Positions 1-7,423 of a stretch of DNA of 8,613 nucleotides are shown piece after piece; the stretch's first letter is position 1, and each line of letters starts with the position of its first letter. The stretch is taken from NCBI GenBank assembly GCA_002393895.1, contig DGUE01000084.1:1-8613 (forward strand), written 5' to 3'. The notes beneath the pieces are model-generated. The model worked only from the letters and a program-made list of their open reading frames with translations. It made no database searches and was not told where the DNA came from. The stretch is from Bacteroidales bacterium UBA4318 (GTDB taxonomy: Bacteria > Bacteroidota > Bacteroidia > Bacteroidales > UBA932). The position numbers were made by a program, and so were the translations under genes.

Positions 1-1545
1 GCCACCATCGCCGACAACGTGGGTGACAACGTGGGTGATGTGGCAGGCATGGGCGCAGACCTCTACGAGAGCTACTGCGGATCCATCCTCTCCACCATGG
101 CCCTGGGTGCATCCGCTTTCTATGCGGTAGGCCCCGAGATGCAGATGAAGGCCATCCTCGCCCCTATGCTTATCGCAGCCGTGGGTGTGCTGCTTTCCGT
201 TCTGAGCATCTTCACCGTCCGCACCAAGGAAGGCGCCGGCATGGCACAGCTGCTTAAGAGCATGAGCTTCGGCACCAACCTGGCCGCCATCCTCAGCGGC
301 GTCGCAACCTTCGGCATCCTCGCCCTGGTCTTCGGCGTGCAGGACAACAACTGGTGGCATTTCTCCTGCTCCGTCCTCTCCGGCCTCATTGCCGGTGTGG
401 TGATAGGCAAGGCCACCGAATACTACACTTCTCACTCCTACACGCCCACCCAGAAGCTTGCTGAGGCATCCCAGACCGGCCCTGCCACCGTTATCATCAA
501 CGGCGTTGGCCTCGGCATGCTCTCCACCGCCATCCCCGTAATCGCTATCGTGTGCGCCATCGTGCTCGCATATCTCTTTGCAATAGGATTTGACGTCAGG
601 AACATGATGTCCGCCGCCAACCTCAGCCAGGGCCTCTACGGTGTGGCCATCGCTGCAGTAGGCATGCTCAGCACCCTCGGCATCACCCTCGCCACCGATG
701 CCTATGGCCCCATCGCCGACAATGCAGGCGGCAACGCCCAGATGAGCGAGCTGGATCCTGAGGTGCGCGAGCGCACCGATGTGCTGGACGCCCTCGGCAA
801 CACCACCGCCGCCACGGGCAAGGGCTTTGCAATCGGTTCTGCGGCACTCACCGCCCTGGCGCTGCTTGCATCCTATATCGAGGAGATCAAGATTGCCATC
901 GGGCGCACCGCAGATGCCCTCATCAACGGTGTTTCCGCGGCTGAGGCATCCATTCTGGACGTGCTGGCGGAATTCAATGTCAGCCTCATGAATCCCACCG
1001 TGCTGGCAGGCGTGTTCATCGGATCGATGATGGCCTTCCTCTTCTGCGGCCTCACCATGAATGCAGTCGGCCGTGCCGCCGGCAAGATGGTAGTCGAGGT
1101 TCGCCGCCAGTTCCGTGAGATCAAGGGTATCCTCACCGGAGAGGGCACCCCGGACTACAAGCGTTGCGTGGAGATCTCCACCAAGGCTGCCCAGCACGAG
1201 ATGCTGATTCCTTCCATCATTGCGATCGTGGTCCCTGTGGTCACCGGCGTAGTGCTCGGTGTCGCAGGCGTGCTTGGTCTGCTCATCGGCGGCCTGGGCG
1301 CAGGCTTCGTGCTCGCAATCTTCATGGCCAACTCCGGCGGAGCCTGGGATAACGCCAAGAAGTATGTGGAAGAGGGTCATTTCGGCGGCAAGAACTCCGA
1401 ATGCCACCACGCCACCGTCGTGGGTGACACCGTCGGTGATCCGTTCAAGGATACGTCAGGCCCTTCACTCAACATTCTCATCAAACTGATGAGCATGGTA
1501 TCCATTGTGATGGCCGGGCTTACTGTTGGGCTTCATCTGCTTTAA
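1..1545 (+). CDS. hppA: Membrane-bound ion-translocating pyrophosphatase, 5'-truncated
   Basis: This is an integral membrane pump that hydrolyses cytoplasmic PPi and exports Na+ and/or H+. The reading frame is open from base 1, so the gene starts upstream. 514 residues are visible and the family usually has about 700-750, so roughly the first 200-230 residues are missing. The family motifs appear in order: [20 protein letters not shown] at visible residues 5-24 (PPi/Mg binding), [13 protein letters not shown] near 236, [10 protein letters not shown] near 266, and [14 protein letters not shown] plus [15 protein letters not shown] near the C-terminus. About ten hydrophobic segments are visible. 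Ala at residue 270 (bases 808-810), where K+-independent enzymes carry Lys, indicates a K+-dependent type. Glu at residue 23, in the position known from Na+ pumps, suggests Na+ or mixed Na+/H+ transport. Residues said to separate Na+ from Na+/H+ pumps lie mostly in the missing part. The next gene starts six bases after the stop. Confidence 0.97.
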   Translation, partial: ATIADNVGDNVGDVAGMGADLYESYCGSILSTMALGASAFYAVGPEMQMKAILAPMLIAAVGVLLSVLSIFTVRTKEGAGMAQLLKSMSFGTNLAAILSGVATFGILALVFGVQDNNWWHFSCSVLSGLIAGVVIGKATEYYTSHSYTPTQKLAEASQTGPATVIINGVGLGMLSTAIPVIAIVCAIVLAYLFAIGFDVRNMMSAANLSQGLYGVAIAAVGMLSTLGITLATDAYGPIADNAGGNAQMSELDPEVRERTDVLDALGNTTAATGKGFAIGSAALTALALLASYIEEIKIAIGRTADALINGVSAAEASILDVLAEFNVSLMNPTVLAGVFIGSMMAFLFCGLTMNAVGRAAGKMVVEVRRQFREIKGILTGEGTPDYKRCVEISTKAAQHEMLIPSIIAIVVPVVTGVVLGVAGVLGLLIGGLGAGFVLAIFMANSGGAWDNAKKYVEEGHFGGKNSECHHATVVGDTVGDPFKDTSGPSLNILIKLMSMVSIVMAGLTVGLHLL

Positions 1546-1551
1546 TTGACT

Positions 1552-3483
1552 ATGAGACATTTTACGCTGCCTGAAGATGGGGGGTTGATTACCAGCAACC
1601 TCCCGAAGGATATTCTTCACGGATATGACAAGATTTTCACTGAAGTTTATGCAGATTCTACCGAAGGCAGCCGTAAACTTGCCGACATAGTAGTAGATGC
1701 AATTCACAAATTCGAGAAAGAGCGTCCGGGTGGCCTGTTCAAGCTCGGCTTGACCACGGGAGCCACTCCGGCCTCTCTCTACAAGGTGCTGTCCCGCTAT
1801 TACAGGGAGGGGAAGATCTCCTTCAAGAATGTGACGGTGTTCAGCATCGACGAGTATTACCCATCTTCGCCCTCCGACATGCAGAGCCGCAACCGCAGCC
1901 TGCACCTGGAGTTGTTGAACAACATCGACATCCTCCCGGAGAATATCCACATCCCCAACGGCATGGTCTCTCACGAAGACGTGTCCAACTACTGCGCGCG
2001 CTTCGACGCTGCGGCACGCGGGCTGGATCTTCTGATTATGGGTATAGGCGAACAGGGTCAGGTCGGCTTCAACGAGGCCGGCACCACCGAATCCAGCCGC
2101 ACCCGCACCGTGCTTCTCAGCTATCCCAGCCGCAAGCGTCAGGCCCGTTACTTCAACGGAGACATCTCCGTAACCCCCAAGGAGGCCATCACCATGGGCA
2201 TAAGCACCATGATGAGCGCCAAGCAGGTAGTGCTTATGGCCTGGGGCGAGACCAAGGCCGAGGCGGTTGCGCGCATAGTGGAAGGTGAGATCGGGTCCGA
2301 CTGCCCGGCTTCCTACTTCCAGCATCATCACAACGTGAAGATGTTCGTGGACGAGGTGTCCGGCAGCCTGCTCACCCGCGTGATCGCACCCTGGCGCATC
2401 GGCCCCTGCGAATGGACTCCCAAGTTCCGCCGCAAGGCTGTGATCTGGCTCTGCCAGCAGGTGCATAAGCCCATCCTGAAGCTTACCCACGCTGATTATC
2501 TTCAGTATTCGCTGGAGGAACTCCTGGACGTGGCCGGCGGCTACAACCAGGTGAATATCGAGGTCTTCAACGACCTTCAGCACACCATCACCGGCTGGCC
2601 CGGCGGAAAGCCCAACGCCGACGACAGCACCCGCCCCGTGGCATCCAAGCCCTTCCCCAAGAAAGTGCTGGTGCTGAGCCCCCATCCGGACGATGACGTC
2701 ATCTCCATGGGAGGAACCCTGATCCGCCTGGTGCACCAGGGGCACGACGTGCATGTGGCCTACCAGACCTCCGGCAACGTTGCCGTGCACGATTCCGTGG
2801 TGATGCAGCATATCGATGCCGCCCGCCAGCTTGGCTACGGGGACCGTACCGCAGAGGTGCAGGCCCTGATAGATTCCAAGGTGCCAGGCGAGCCCGAGCC
2901 CCGCAAGCTTCTGGACATAAAGGCGGCCATACGCCGCAGCGAAGCCCGTGCCGCCGACTATTCATTCGGCATGAGCGAAGACCATATCCATTTCCTGAAC
3001 CTGCCCTTCTACGAGAGCGGCGGCATACGCAAGCTCCCCTGCAGCCAGGCGGATGTGGATATCATCAAGGCCCTGATGGACAGCATCAAGCCGGACCAGA
3101 TCTACATGGCCGGGGACCTTGCAGACCCTCACGGCACGCACCGCGTGTGCACCGAGGCCGCCCTGGAGGCCTTCGAGGAACTCAAGGAAGAAGGCGCAAG
3201 CTGGATCCCGGACTGCCATATCTGGCTCTATCGCGGCGCATGGATGGAGTGGGAGCTTGCCCGTGTGGACATGGCTGTGCCGCTCAGCCCGGACGAGATG
3301 ATAGAGAAGCGCCACGCCATCTACAGGCATCTGTCCCAGAAGGATATAGTGCCCTTCCCCGGAGAAGATCCCCGCGAGTTCTGGCAGCGTGCCGAGGACC
3401 GCACCCAGGCCACTGCCCAGCATTACGATGAGCTCGGCATGGCCGAATATCAGGCAATAGAAGTTTTCCTGCGTTTACGTTAA
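1552..3483 (+). CDS. NagB-like domain fused to PIG-L/LmbE deacetylase-like domain
   Basis: The protein has 643 residues and two domains, an architecture I know from Bacteroidota (for example the B. thetaiotaomicron 'glucosamine-6-phosphate deaminase-like' protein). Residues about 35-275 have the NagB/6-phosphogluconolactonase fold: GLTTGATP (66-73) is the phosphate loop, IDEY carries Asp100, and ARYF and the Lys of GETKAE match phosphate-binding positions. The active-site segment reads GIGEQGQVGFNEA, so the positions of E. coli NagB Asp141 and His143 are Gln168 and Gln170; only the Glu148 equivalent (Glu175) remains. Normal deaminase activity is therefore doubtful. Residues about 370-560 are LmbE-like: SPHPDDD (376-382) and ADPHGTH (524-530) supply the expected metal ligands, so a zinc-dependent N-deacetylase acting on an amino-sugar derivative is plausible. 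The linker holds a conserved-looking TGWPGGKPNADD. I chose ATG 1552 over an in-frame TTG at 1546, which lies directly after the hppA stop. No signal peptide is seen, so it is probably cytoplasmic. Confidence 0.92.
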   Translation: MRHFTLPEDGGLITSNLPKDILHGYDKIFTEVYADSTEGSRKLADIVVDAIHKFEKERPGGLFKLGLTTGATPASLYKVLSRYYREGKISFKNVTVFSIDEYYPSSPSDMQSRNRSLHLELLNNIDILPENIHIPNGMVSHEDVSNYCARFDAAARGLDLLIMGIGEQGQVGFNEAGTTESSRTRTVLLSYPSRKRQARYFNGDISVTPKEAITMGISTMMSAKQVVLMAWGETKAEAVARIVEGEIGSDCPASYFQHHHNVKMFVDEVSGSLLTRVIAPWRIGPCEWTPKFRRKAVIWLCQQVHKPILKLTHADYLQYSLEELLDVAGGYNQVNIEVFNDLQHTITGWPGGKPNADDSTRPVASKPFPKKVLVLSPHPDDDVISMGGTLIRLVHQGHDVHVAYQTSGNVAVHDSVVMQHIDAARQLGYGDRTAEVQALIDSKVPGEPEPRKLLDIKAAIRRSEARAADYSFGMSEDHIHFLNLPFYESGGIRKLPCSQADVDIIKALMDSIKPDQIYMAGDLADPHGTHRVCTEAALEAFEELKEEGASWIPDCHIWLYRGAWMEWELARVDMAVPLSPDEMIEKRHAIYRHLSQKDIVPFPGEDPREFWQRAEDRTQATAQHYDELGMAEYQAIEVFLRLR

Positions 3484-3525
3484 ATGTCATTCCGAACAAA
3501 GTGAAGGAATCTTAATTAGAAAACC
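3484..3525 (+). repeat. Intergenic inverted repeat, TGTCATTCCGA...GAAGGAATCT type
   Basis: The 42-base gap between the fusion gene and nagB holds ATTCC (3489-3493) and its exact complement GGAAT (3506-3510) around a 12-base spacer. It is followed by the A/T-rich nagB leader. The wording closely resembles a short dispersed intergenic element (TGTCATTCCGA.., ..GGAATCT) that I recall being frequent in Bacteroidota and some other genomes; that is from memory and not a search. The five-pair stem is too weak, and lacks a T tract, to call a rho-independent terminator. No convincing Bacteroidota promoter (TTTG then TAnnTTTG) is visible. Confidence 0.5.
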
Positions 3526-4320
3526 ATGAAAGTTATAATCAGAGAAAAAGAAAGCGAAGCCGCCCTGTGGGTGGCCGACCGCATTGCCAAGGCAATCAAG
3601 GCCAAGGCAAAAGTCAGCGATAAACCCTTCGTGCTGGGCCTCCCTACCGGATCCACCCCGCTTAAGGTATATGCAGAACTCGTCCGCAAAGTCAAGGCCG
3701 GCGAGCTCAGCTTCAAGAACGTGATCACTTTCAATATGGATGAGTATGTGGGTCTGCCCGTCGAACATCCCGAGAGCTATCACAGTTTCATGTACAATAA
3801 CCTCTTCAACCATATCGACATCGAGCCCGGCAACGTTCATATCCTTAACGGAAACGCTCCCGACCTGGATGCCGAGTGCGCTGCCTACGAGAAGGCAATC
3901 GAGGCCGCAGGCGGCTTCGACCTCTTCCTGGGAGGCATAGGTGAAGACGGACACATCGCCTTCAACGAGCCCTTCTCGCCCCTGCAGAGCCGCACCCGCG
4001 TGGTCACCCTCACCGACGACACCATCCGTGTGAATTCCCGCTTCTTCGGGGGAGATATCAACCTCGTGCCCAAGCAGGCCATGAGTGTTGGCGTTGCCAC
4101 AGTGCTCAGCGCCAAAGAAGTAGTCATCATGGCATTCGGCCCCAAGAAGGCACGTGCCATCGGCGAAGCCATCGAAGGCCCCATCACACACAAGAACACC
4201 GTTTCCGCACTCCAGAACCATCCTGACGGCATCGTCGTAATGGACGAAGACGCCGCCGGCGAACTCAAACTCAGCAGCTACAAGTATTTCAAGGCAGTTG
4301 AGGCTGCGGAAATGAGGTAG
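3526..4320 (+). CDS. nagB: Glucosamine-6-phosphate deaminase
   Basis: This cytoplasmic enzyme converts glucosamine 6-phosphate to fructose 6-phosphate and ammonia, sending amino sugars from chitin, mucin or peptidoglycan into glycolysis. The 264 residues match the family length (E. coli 266), and residue numbers align with E. coli without shift: Asp72 in FNMDEYVG, Asp141, His143 and Glu148 in GIGEDGHIAFNEP, Arg172 in SRFF, and Lys208 in GPKKAR. GLPTGSTP at 38-45 is the phosphate loop. All catalytic residues are present, unlike the fusion protein upstream, so this copy should be the working deaminase. ATG 3526 gives the canonical N-terminus. The leader is A/T-rich without a properly spaced Shine-Dalgarno (a GAAGGA lies too far upstream). 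Only two bases separate its stop from ptb, so the two are probably co-transcribed. Confidence 0.97.
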   Translation: MKVIIREKESEAALWVADRIAKAIKAKAKVSDKPFVLGLPTGSTPLKVYAELVRKVKAGELSFKNVITFNMDEYVGLPVEHPESYHSFMYNNLFNHIDIEPGNVHILNGNAPDLDAECAAYEKAIEAAGGFDLFLGGIGEDGHIAFNEPFSPLQSRTRVVTLTDDTIRVNSRFFGGDINLVPKQAMSVGVATVLSAKEVVIMAFGPKKARAIGEAIEGPITHKNTVSALQNHPDGIVVMDEDAAGELKLSSYKYFKAVEAAEMR

Positions 4321-4322
4321 CC

Positions 4323-5231
4323 ATGATCAGGTCTTTCGACGAACTCTACTCCACCCTCAAGGCAAAAGGCGTCCGCAAACGCCTGATTGCCGCCTGGGCG
4401 GTGGATGCCCATACCATCGAGGCCGCCTCGATGGCCAGCGGCCTGGGATTCGTGGAAGTGACTCTGGTCGGGGACGCGGATCTCATTGCAAAGGCCTGTG
4501 CGGAGCTGCGGGTCGATCCTGCAGGAATGCGCATCGTGGACATCAAGGATGAACGCAAGGCTGTGGCCGAAGCGGTGAAGATGGTTCACGACGGTGAGGG
4601 AGATGTGCTCATGAAGGGCCTCTGCTCTACCGACAAGTTCGTGCGGGCCATTCTCGACAAGGAAAACGGACTCCTCCCTCCCAAGGGCCTGCTGTCGCAC
4701 GTGGGCATACTCGAAAGCCCCAACTACCACAAACTTCTCTTCGCGAGCGATGTGGCGGTGATTCCCCTCCCGGACCTTCGCCAGAAGGCAAAGATCGCCG
4801 GATTCCTGGTGGAAGCCGCCCGTGCTTTCGGAGTCGAGAAGCCCAAGATCGCGTTCATCGCGGCCTCCGAGCAGATGCTGGACACCATGCCCGCGTGCAT
4901 GGAGGCGGCAATGCTCTCCAAGATGTGCGACCGTGCGCAGATTGCCGGATGCATAGGGGACGGCCCCCTTGCGCTGGATGTGGCTGTGGACAAAGAGTCC
5001 GCCGAAATCAAGAAGCTCTGCAGCCCGGTGGCCGGCGATGCCGACTGCCTGCTGTTCCCCAACATCGAATCCGCCAACGTGTTCTGGAAGACCAACACCA
5101 AGATGATAAAGGGTGTGAGGCAGTCCGGCATGCTGGTGGGCACCAAGGTTCCCTGCGTGCTCGCCTCCCGGGCGGATTCAGTGGATGTGAAGCTCAATTC
5201 TATAGCTGCAGCGGTTGCACTTGTGATGTAG
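4323..5231 (+). CDS. ptb: Phosphate butyryltransferase (phosphate acyltransferase)
   Basis: This enzyme swaps CoA for phosphate on a short acyl-CoA, giving an acyl-phosphate for the kinase encoded next door. The 302 residues fit the Ptb branch of the phosphate acetyl/butyryltransferase family, which is shorter than typical Pta. Visible family signatures are DVLMKGLCSTDKFVRAIL (94-111), GDGPLALDVAV (213-223), GDADCLLFPNIESANVFWK (238-256) and VPCVLASRADSVDVKLNSIA (276-295). The gene sits two bases after nagB and two bases before buk. With ilvE and vorB following, isobutyryl-, isovaleryl- or 2-methylbutyryl-CoA is a likelier substrate than butyryl-CoA, because no butyryl-CoA synthesis genes are in view; this is inference from context. 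Plain phosphate acetyltransferase activity cannot be excluded from sequence. Confidence 0.93.
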   Translation: MIRSFDELYSTLKAKGVRKRLIAAWAVDAHTIEAASMASGLGFVEVTLVGDADLIAKACAELRVDPAGMRIVDIKDERKAVAEAVKMVHDGEGDVLMKGLCSTDKFVRAILDKENGLLPPKGLLSHVGILESPNYHKLLFASDVAVIPLPDLRQKAKIAGFLVEAARAFGVEKPKIAFIAASEQMLDTMPACMEAAMLSKMCDRAQIAGCIGDGPLALDVAVDKESAEIKKLCSPVAGDADCLLFPNIESANVFWKTNTKMIKGVRQSGMLVGTKVPCVLASRADSVDVKLNSIAAAVALVM

Positions 5232-5233
5232 CG

Positions 5234-6382
5234 ATGGCAGATACGGGAAACATCAAGCAGAAAGGGACTATCCTGGTGGTAAACACCGGGTCCATCACCA
5301 CCAAGTTCGCAGTCTATGTGGACGGCGCGTGCGTGCTGGAGGAGAAACTGGAGCATTCCGTCGGGGAACTCTCCCGCTTCGCCGATGTGATGGAGCAGGA
5401 CCAGATGCGCACAGGAGCCATCCTGGGCGCCCTCAAAGATAAAGGCATACGCCTGGAAGACATAGATATAGTCATGTGCCGCGGCGGGCTTTTCACTCCC
5501 TGCGTAACCGGTGTCTACAACGTGAACGCCGACATGCGCGAGGTGCTGTCCACCAGCCGTGAAGGCAGTCACGCCTGCAATCTGAGCGCCCTGATTGGCG
5601 ACAATCTCGCCGCGGAAATCAATGCCGCAAGGGGAAAGGACGGGCCTTTCGGGCCTTGTGTGGCATACATCGCCGACGCTCCCATGTCGGATGAGATGCT
5701 GCCCGAGTGCCACGTCGGCGGCCTGCCCGAATTCCCCCGCGGAACCCTCTTCCACGCCCTCAACACCCGCGCCATGATGCGCAGATACCTTCGCGAATCG
5801 GGCCGCAGGGTGGAAGATACCAACGCCATCATCTGCCACATGGGCGGCGGGGTAACCATCTCGCTTCACCGCGCAGGCCGCGTGATCGACACTTCGCACG
5901 GCCTTGGCGGCGACGGCCCCATCACCCCCGAAAGGGCAGGTTGCTGCCCTCCCTATCCGCTCATCGACATGTGCTTCAGCGGCAAGTACACCAAGCAGGA
6001 GATAAAGCGCAAGCTCATCGGCCATGGCGGCGCCGTGGCCTACTTCGGCACCAACGACATGAGGGAGGTGGTGCAGAGGGCGAAGGAAGGCCGCAAGGAA
6101 TACGAACTGTTCCTGAAGGCCTTCGTGCTCAACATAGCCAAGTACATAGTGGCCGAAGCGGCGGTGGTGGACGGCAAGATAGACGTGATAATCCTTACCG
6201 GAGGCGTAGCCTACAGCGAGGACATCACCTCCGCAATTGCCCGGAAAGTAGACTGGCTGGCCCCGGTGAAGGTTTATCCCGGGGAGAACGAACTGGCCTC
6301 GCTCGCCGAGAATGGGTATTTCATCCTCGCGGGCGAAGCAAAAATACACACATACAACAAAGACCACATAATAGAAGATTAA
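5234..6382 (+). CDS. buk: Butyrate kinase / branched-chain acyl kinase
   Basis: A member of the acetokinase (ASKHA) superfamily, it transfers phosphate from an acyl-phosphate to ADP, giving ATP and a free short-chain acid. It has 382 residues against about 355 for typical butyrate kinases. The nucleotide-binding start reads VVNTGSITTK (15-24) where the family usually has NPGSTSTK. Further matches are CRGG (82-85), SHACNLSALI (112-121, usually HARNLGA), TLFHALNTRA (171-180), CHMGGGVTISLH (201-212), GDGPITPERAG (226-236), GGAVAYFGTND (265-275), IILTGGVAYSED (319-330) and VYPGENELASLAENG (347-361). ATG 5234 is two bases after the ptb stop and gives the expected N-terminus. The same frame is open back to 4895, but that extension reads across ptb in another frame and resembles no kinase. 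The Ptb-Buk pairing is the standard substrate-level phosphorylation module. Confidence 0.94.
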   Translation: MADTGNIKQKGTILVVNTGSITTKFAVYVDGACVLEEKLEHSVGELSRFADVMEQDQMRTGAILGALKDKGIRLEDIDIVMCRGGLFTPCVTGVYNVNADMREVLSTSREGSHACNLSALIGDNLAAEINAARGKDGPFGPCVAYIADAPMSDEMLPECHVGGLPEFPRGTLFHALNTRAMMRRYLRESGRRVEDTNAIICHMGGGVTISLHRAGRVIDTSHGLGGDGPITPERAGCCPPYPLIDMCFSGKYTKQEIKRKLIGHGGAVAYFGTNDMREVVQRAKEGRKEYELFLKAFVLNIAKYIVAEAAVVDGKIDVIILTGGVAYSEDITSAIARKVDWLAPVKVYPGENELASLAENGYFILAGEAKIHTYNKDHIIED

Positions 6383-6388
6383 ATAATC

Positions 6389-7423
6389 ATGGCAGAAATA
6401 GATTACTCGAAAAGATCTTTCAGTTATTATCCTACTAATGCCATAGTATATGCAAAGTGCATCGATGGCAAGTGGACTGAGCCTGTCGTCACGAACGACT
6501 TCAACCTGACACTCCACAGCTTTGCCGGGGTTTTCCATTACGGACCGGCCTGCTTCGAGGGGGCAAAGGCTTTCCGCGGGGTCGACGGCCGTGTGCGGCT
6601 GTTCCGCCCGGACGAGAACGCGAAGCGTATGATCAGCGGAGCCGAGTATCTCGACATGCCCGCACCTAGCGTGGAGATGTTCGTGGAATTCTGCAAGATG
6701 TGCATCCAGGCCAACATGGACTTCGTCCCTCCTTACGAAAGCGGCGCCTCCCTCTACCTGAGGCCGGTGCTCTTCGGCTGCAATCCCCAGCTGGGAGTGC
6801 ATTCCGCCGACGACGTGCTGTTCGCGGTGATGGCATCCGGAGTGGGCACCTATTCCGGCGCCAAGGCCCTTTCGCCCGGCACCGCGGTCATCTCCCGCAA
6901 CTACGACAGGGCAGCCACCTATGGCTCCGGCGGATACAAGCTGGGTGCGAACTACGCGCAGTCCCTGCATGCCTATAACCTGGCCCACAAGAGCGGCTAC
7001 CGCGACCTGCTTTTCCTCGACACCGCCACTCACACCCACATCGAGGAATTCGGAGCGTCCAACTTCTTTGCGATCAAGGACGGAAGTTTCATCACTCCCG
7101 ATTCTCCCAGCGTGCTGCCTTCCATCACCAACAAGTCCCTGCGCACCCTGGCCGAAGATATGGGCCTGAAGATAGAGCGCCGCACGGTCTATGTGGACGA
7201 GCTGGACAGTTTCGAGGAGATCAATTCCTGCGGCACCGCGGCGGTCATCACCCCCATCTGCAGGATAGACGACAAACCCACGCTCGAAAGCGACACCGTC
7301 ACCCGCACATACAGCTATGCGGAGTGCTGCGGCCCGGTCAGTGAGAAACTCTACCACCGTATGCTCGGTATTCAGAAAGGACTTGAAGAAGACAAGTACG
7401 GATGGTGCATGTTCATAGAATAA
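6389..7423 (+). CDS. ilvE: Branched-chain amino acid aminotransferase
   Basis: A fold-type IV PLP aminotransferase that interconverts valine, leucine and isoleucine with their 2-oxoacids, using 2-oxoglutarate/glutamate. The 344 residues fit the longer BCAT subgroup found in eukaryotes and Bacteroides. Key segments are HYGPACFEGAKAFRG (50-64), YLRPVLFG (123-130), GGYKLGANYAQS (181-192) with the probable PLP lysine Lys184, IEEFGASNFF (218-227), LPSITNKSLRTLAEDMG (243-259) and CGTAAVITPI (281-290). The start ATG 6389 lies six bases after buk behind an A/T-rich leader. Its last 22 bases overlap the TPR gene. The enzyme can also serve biosynthesis, but its place between buk and the VOR genes suggests a catabolic role supplying branched 2-oxoacids to the oxidoreductase. 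Confidence 0.95.
   Translation: MAEIDYSKRSFSYYPTNAIVYAKCIDGKWTEPVVTNDFNLTLHSFAGVFHYGPACFEGAKAFRGVDGRVRLFRPDENAKRMISGAEYLDMPAPSVEMFVEFCKMCIQANMDFVPPYESGASLYLRPVLFGCNPQLGVHSADDVLFAVMASGVGTYSGAKALSPGTAVISRNYDRAATYGSGGYKLGANYAQSLHAYNLAHKSGYRDLLFLDTATHTHIEEFGASNFFAIKDGSFITPDSPSVLPSITNKSLRTLAEDMGLKIERRTVYVDELDSFEEINSCGTAAVITPICRIDDKPTLESDTVTRTYSYAECCGPVSEKLYHRMLGIQKGLEEDKYGWCMFIE

Noticed and set aside
13..36. Tandem 12-base repeat GACAACGTGGGT at the window start
   Set aside because: It encodes the normal DNVGDNVGD motif of membrane pyrophosphatases, so it reflects protein sequence and is not a duplication event.
1546..1551. TTG start for the fusion gene at 1546
   Set aside because: It adds only two residues; the in-frame ATG at 1552 is the more usual start and no ribosome-binding site favours TTG.
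1465..2811. 448-codon open frame on the minus strand across the fusion gene
   Set aside because: It is antisense to hppA and the NagB-like gene, has shadow-type composition and no recognisable motif.
3489..3510. Rho-independent terminator after the fusion gene
   Set aside because: The stem is only five A/T-containing pairs with a 12-base loop and no T tract follows, so termination is not supported.
3487..4221. 244-codon minus-strand open frame opposite nagB
   Set aside because: nagB on the plus strand has a complete set of catalytic residues; the antisense product shows no family features.
4895..5233. Upstream in-frame extension of buk
   Set aside because: It overlaps the 3' third of ptb in another frame and encodes a Gly/Arg/Cys-rich stretch unlike any kinase. 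ATG 5234, two bases after the ptb stop, gives the expected start.
5707..6438. 243-codon plus-strand open frame inside buk
   Set aside because: It is in another frame of buk, is Arg/Pro/His-rich, and has no recognisable domain.
4724..7357. 877-codon open frame on the minus strand across ptb, buk and ilvE
   Set aside because: It lies opposite three well-recognised genes. Its translation is rich in His, Gly, Val and Ala without any domain I recognise, as expected for the antisense frame of GC-rich coding DNA.
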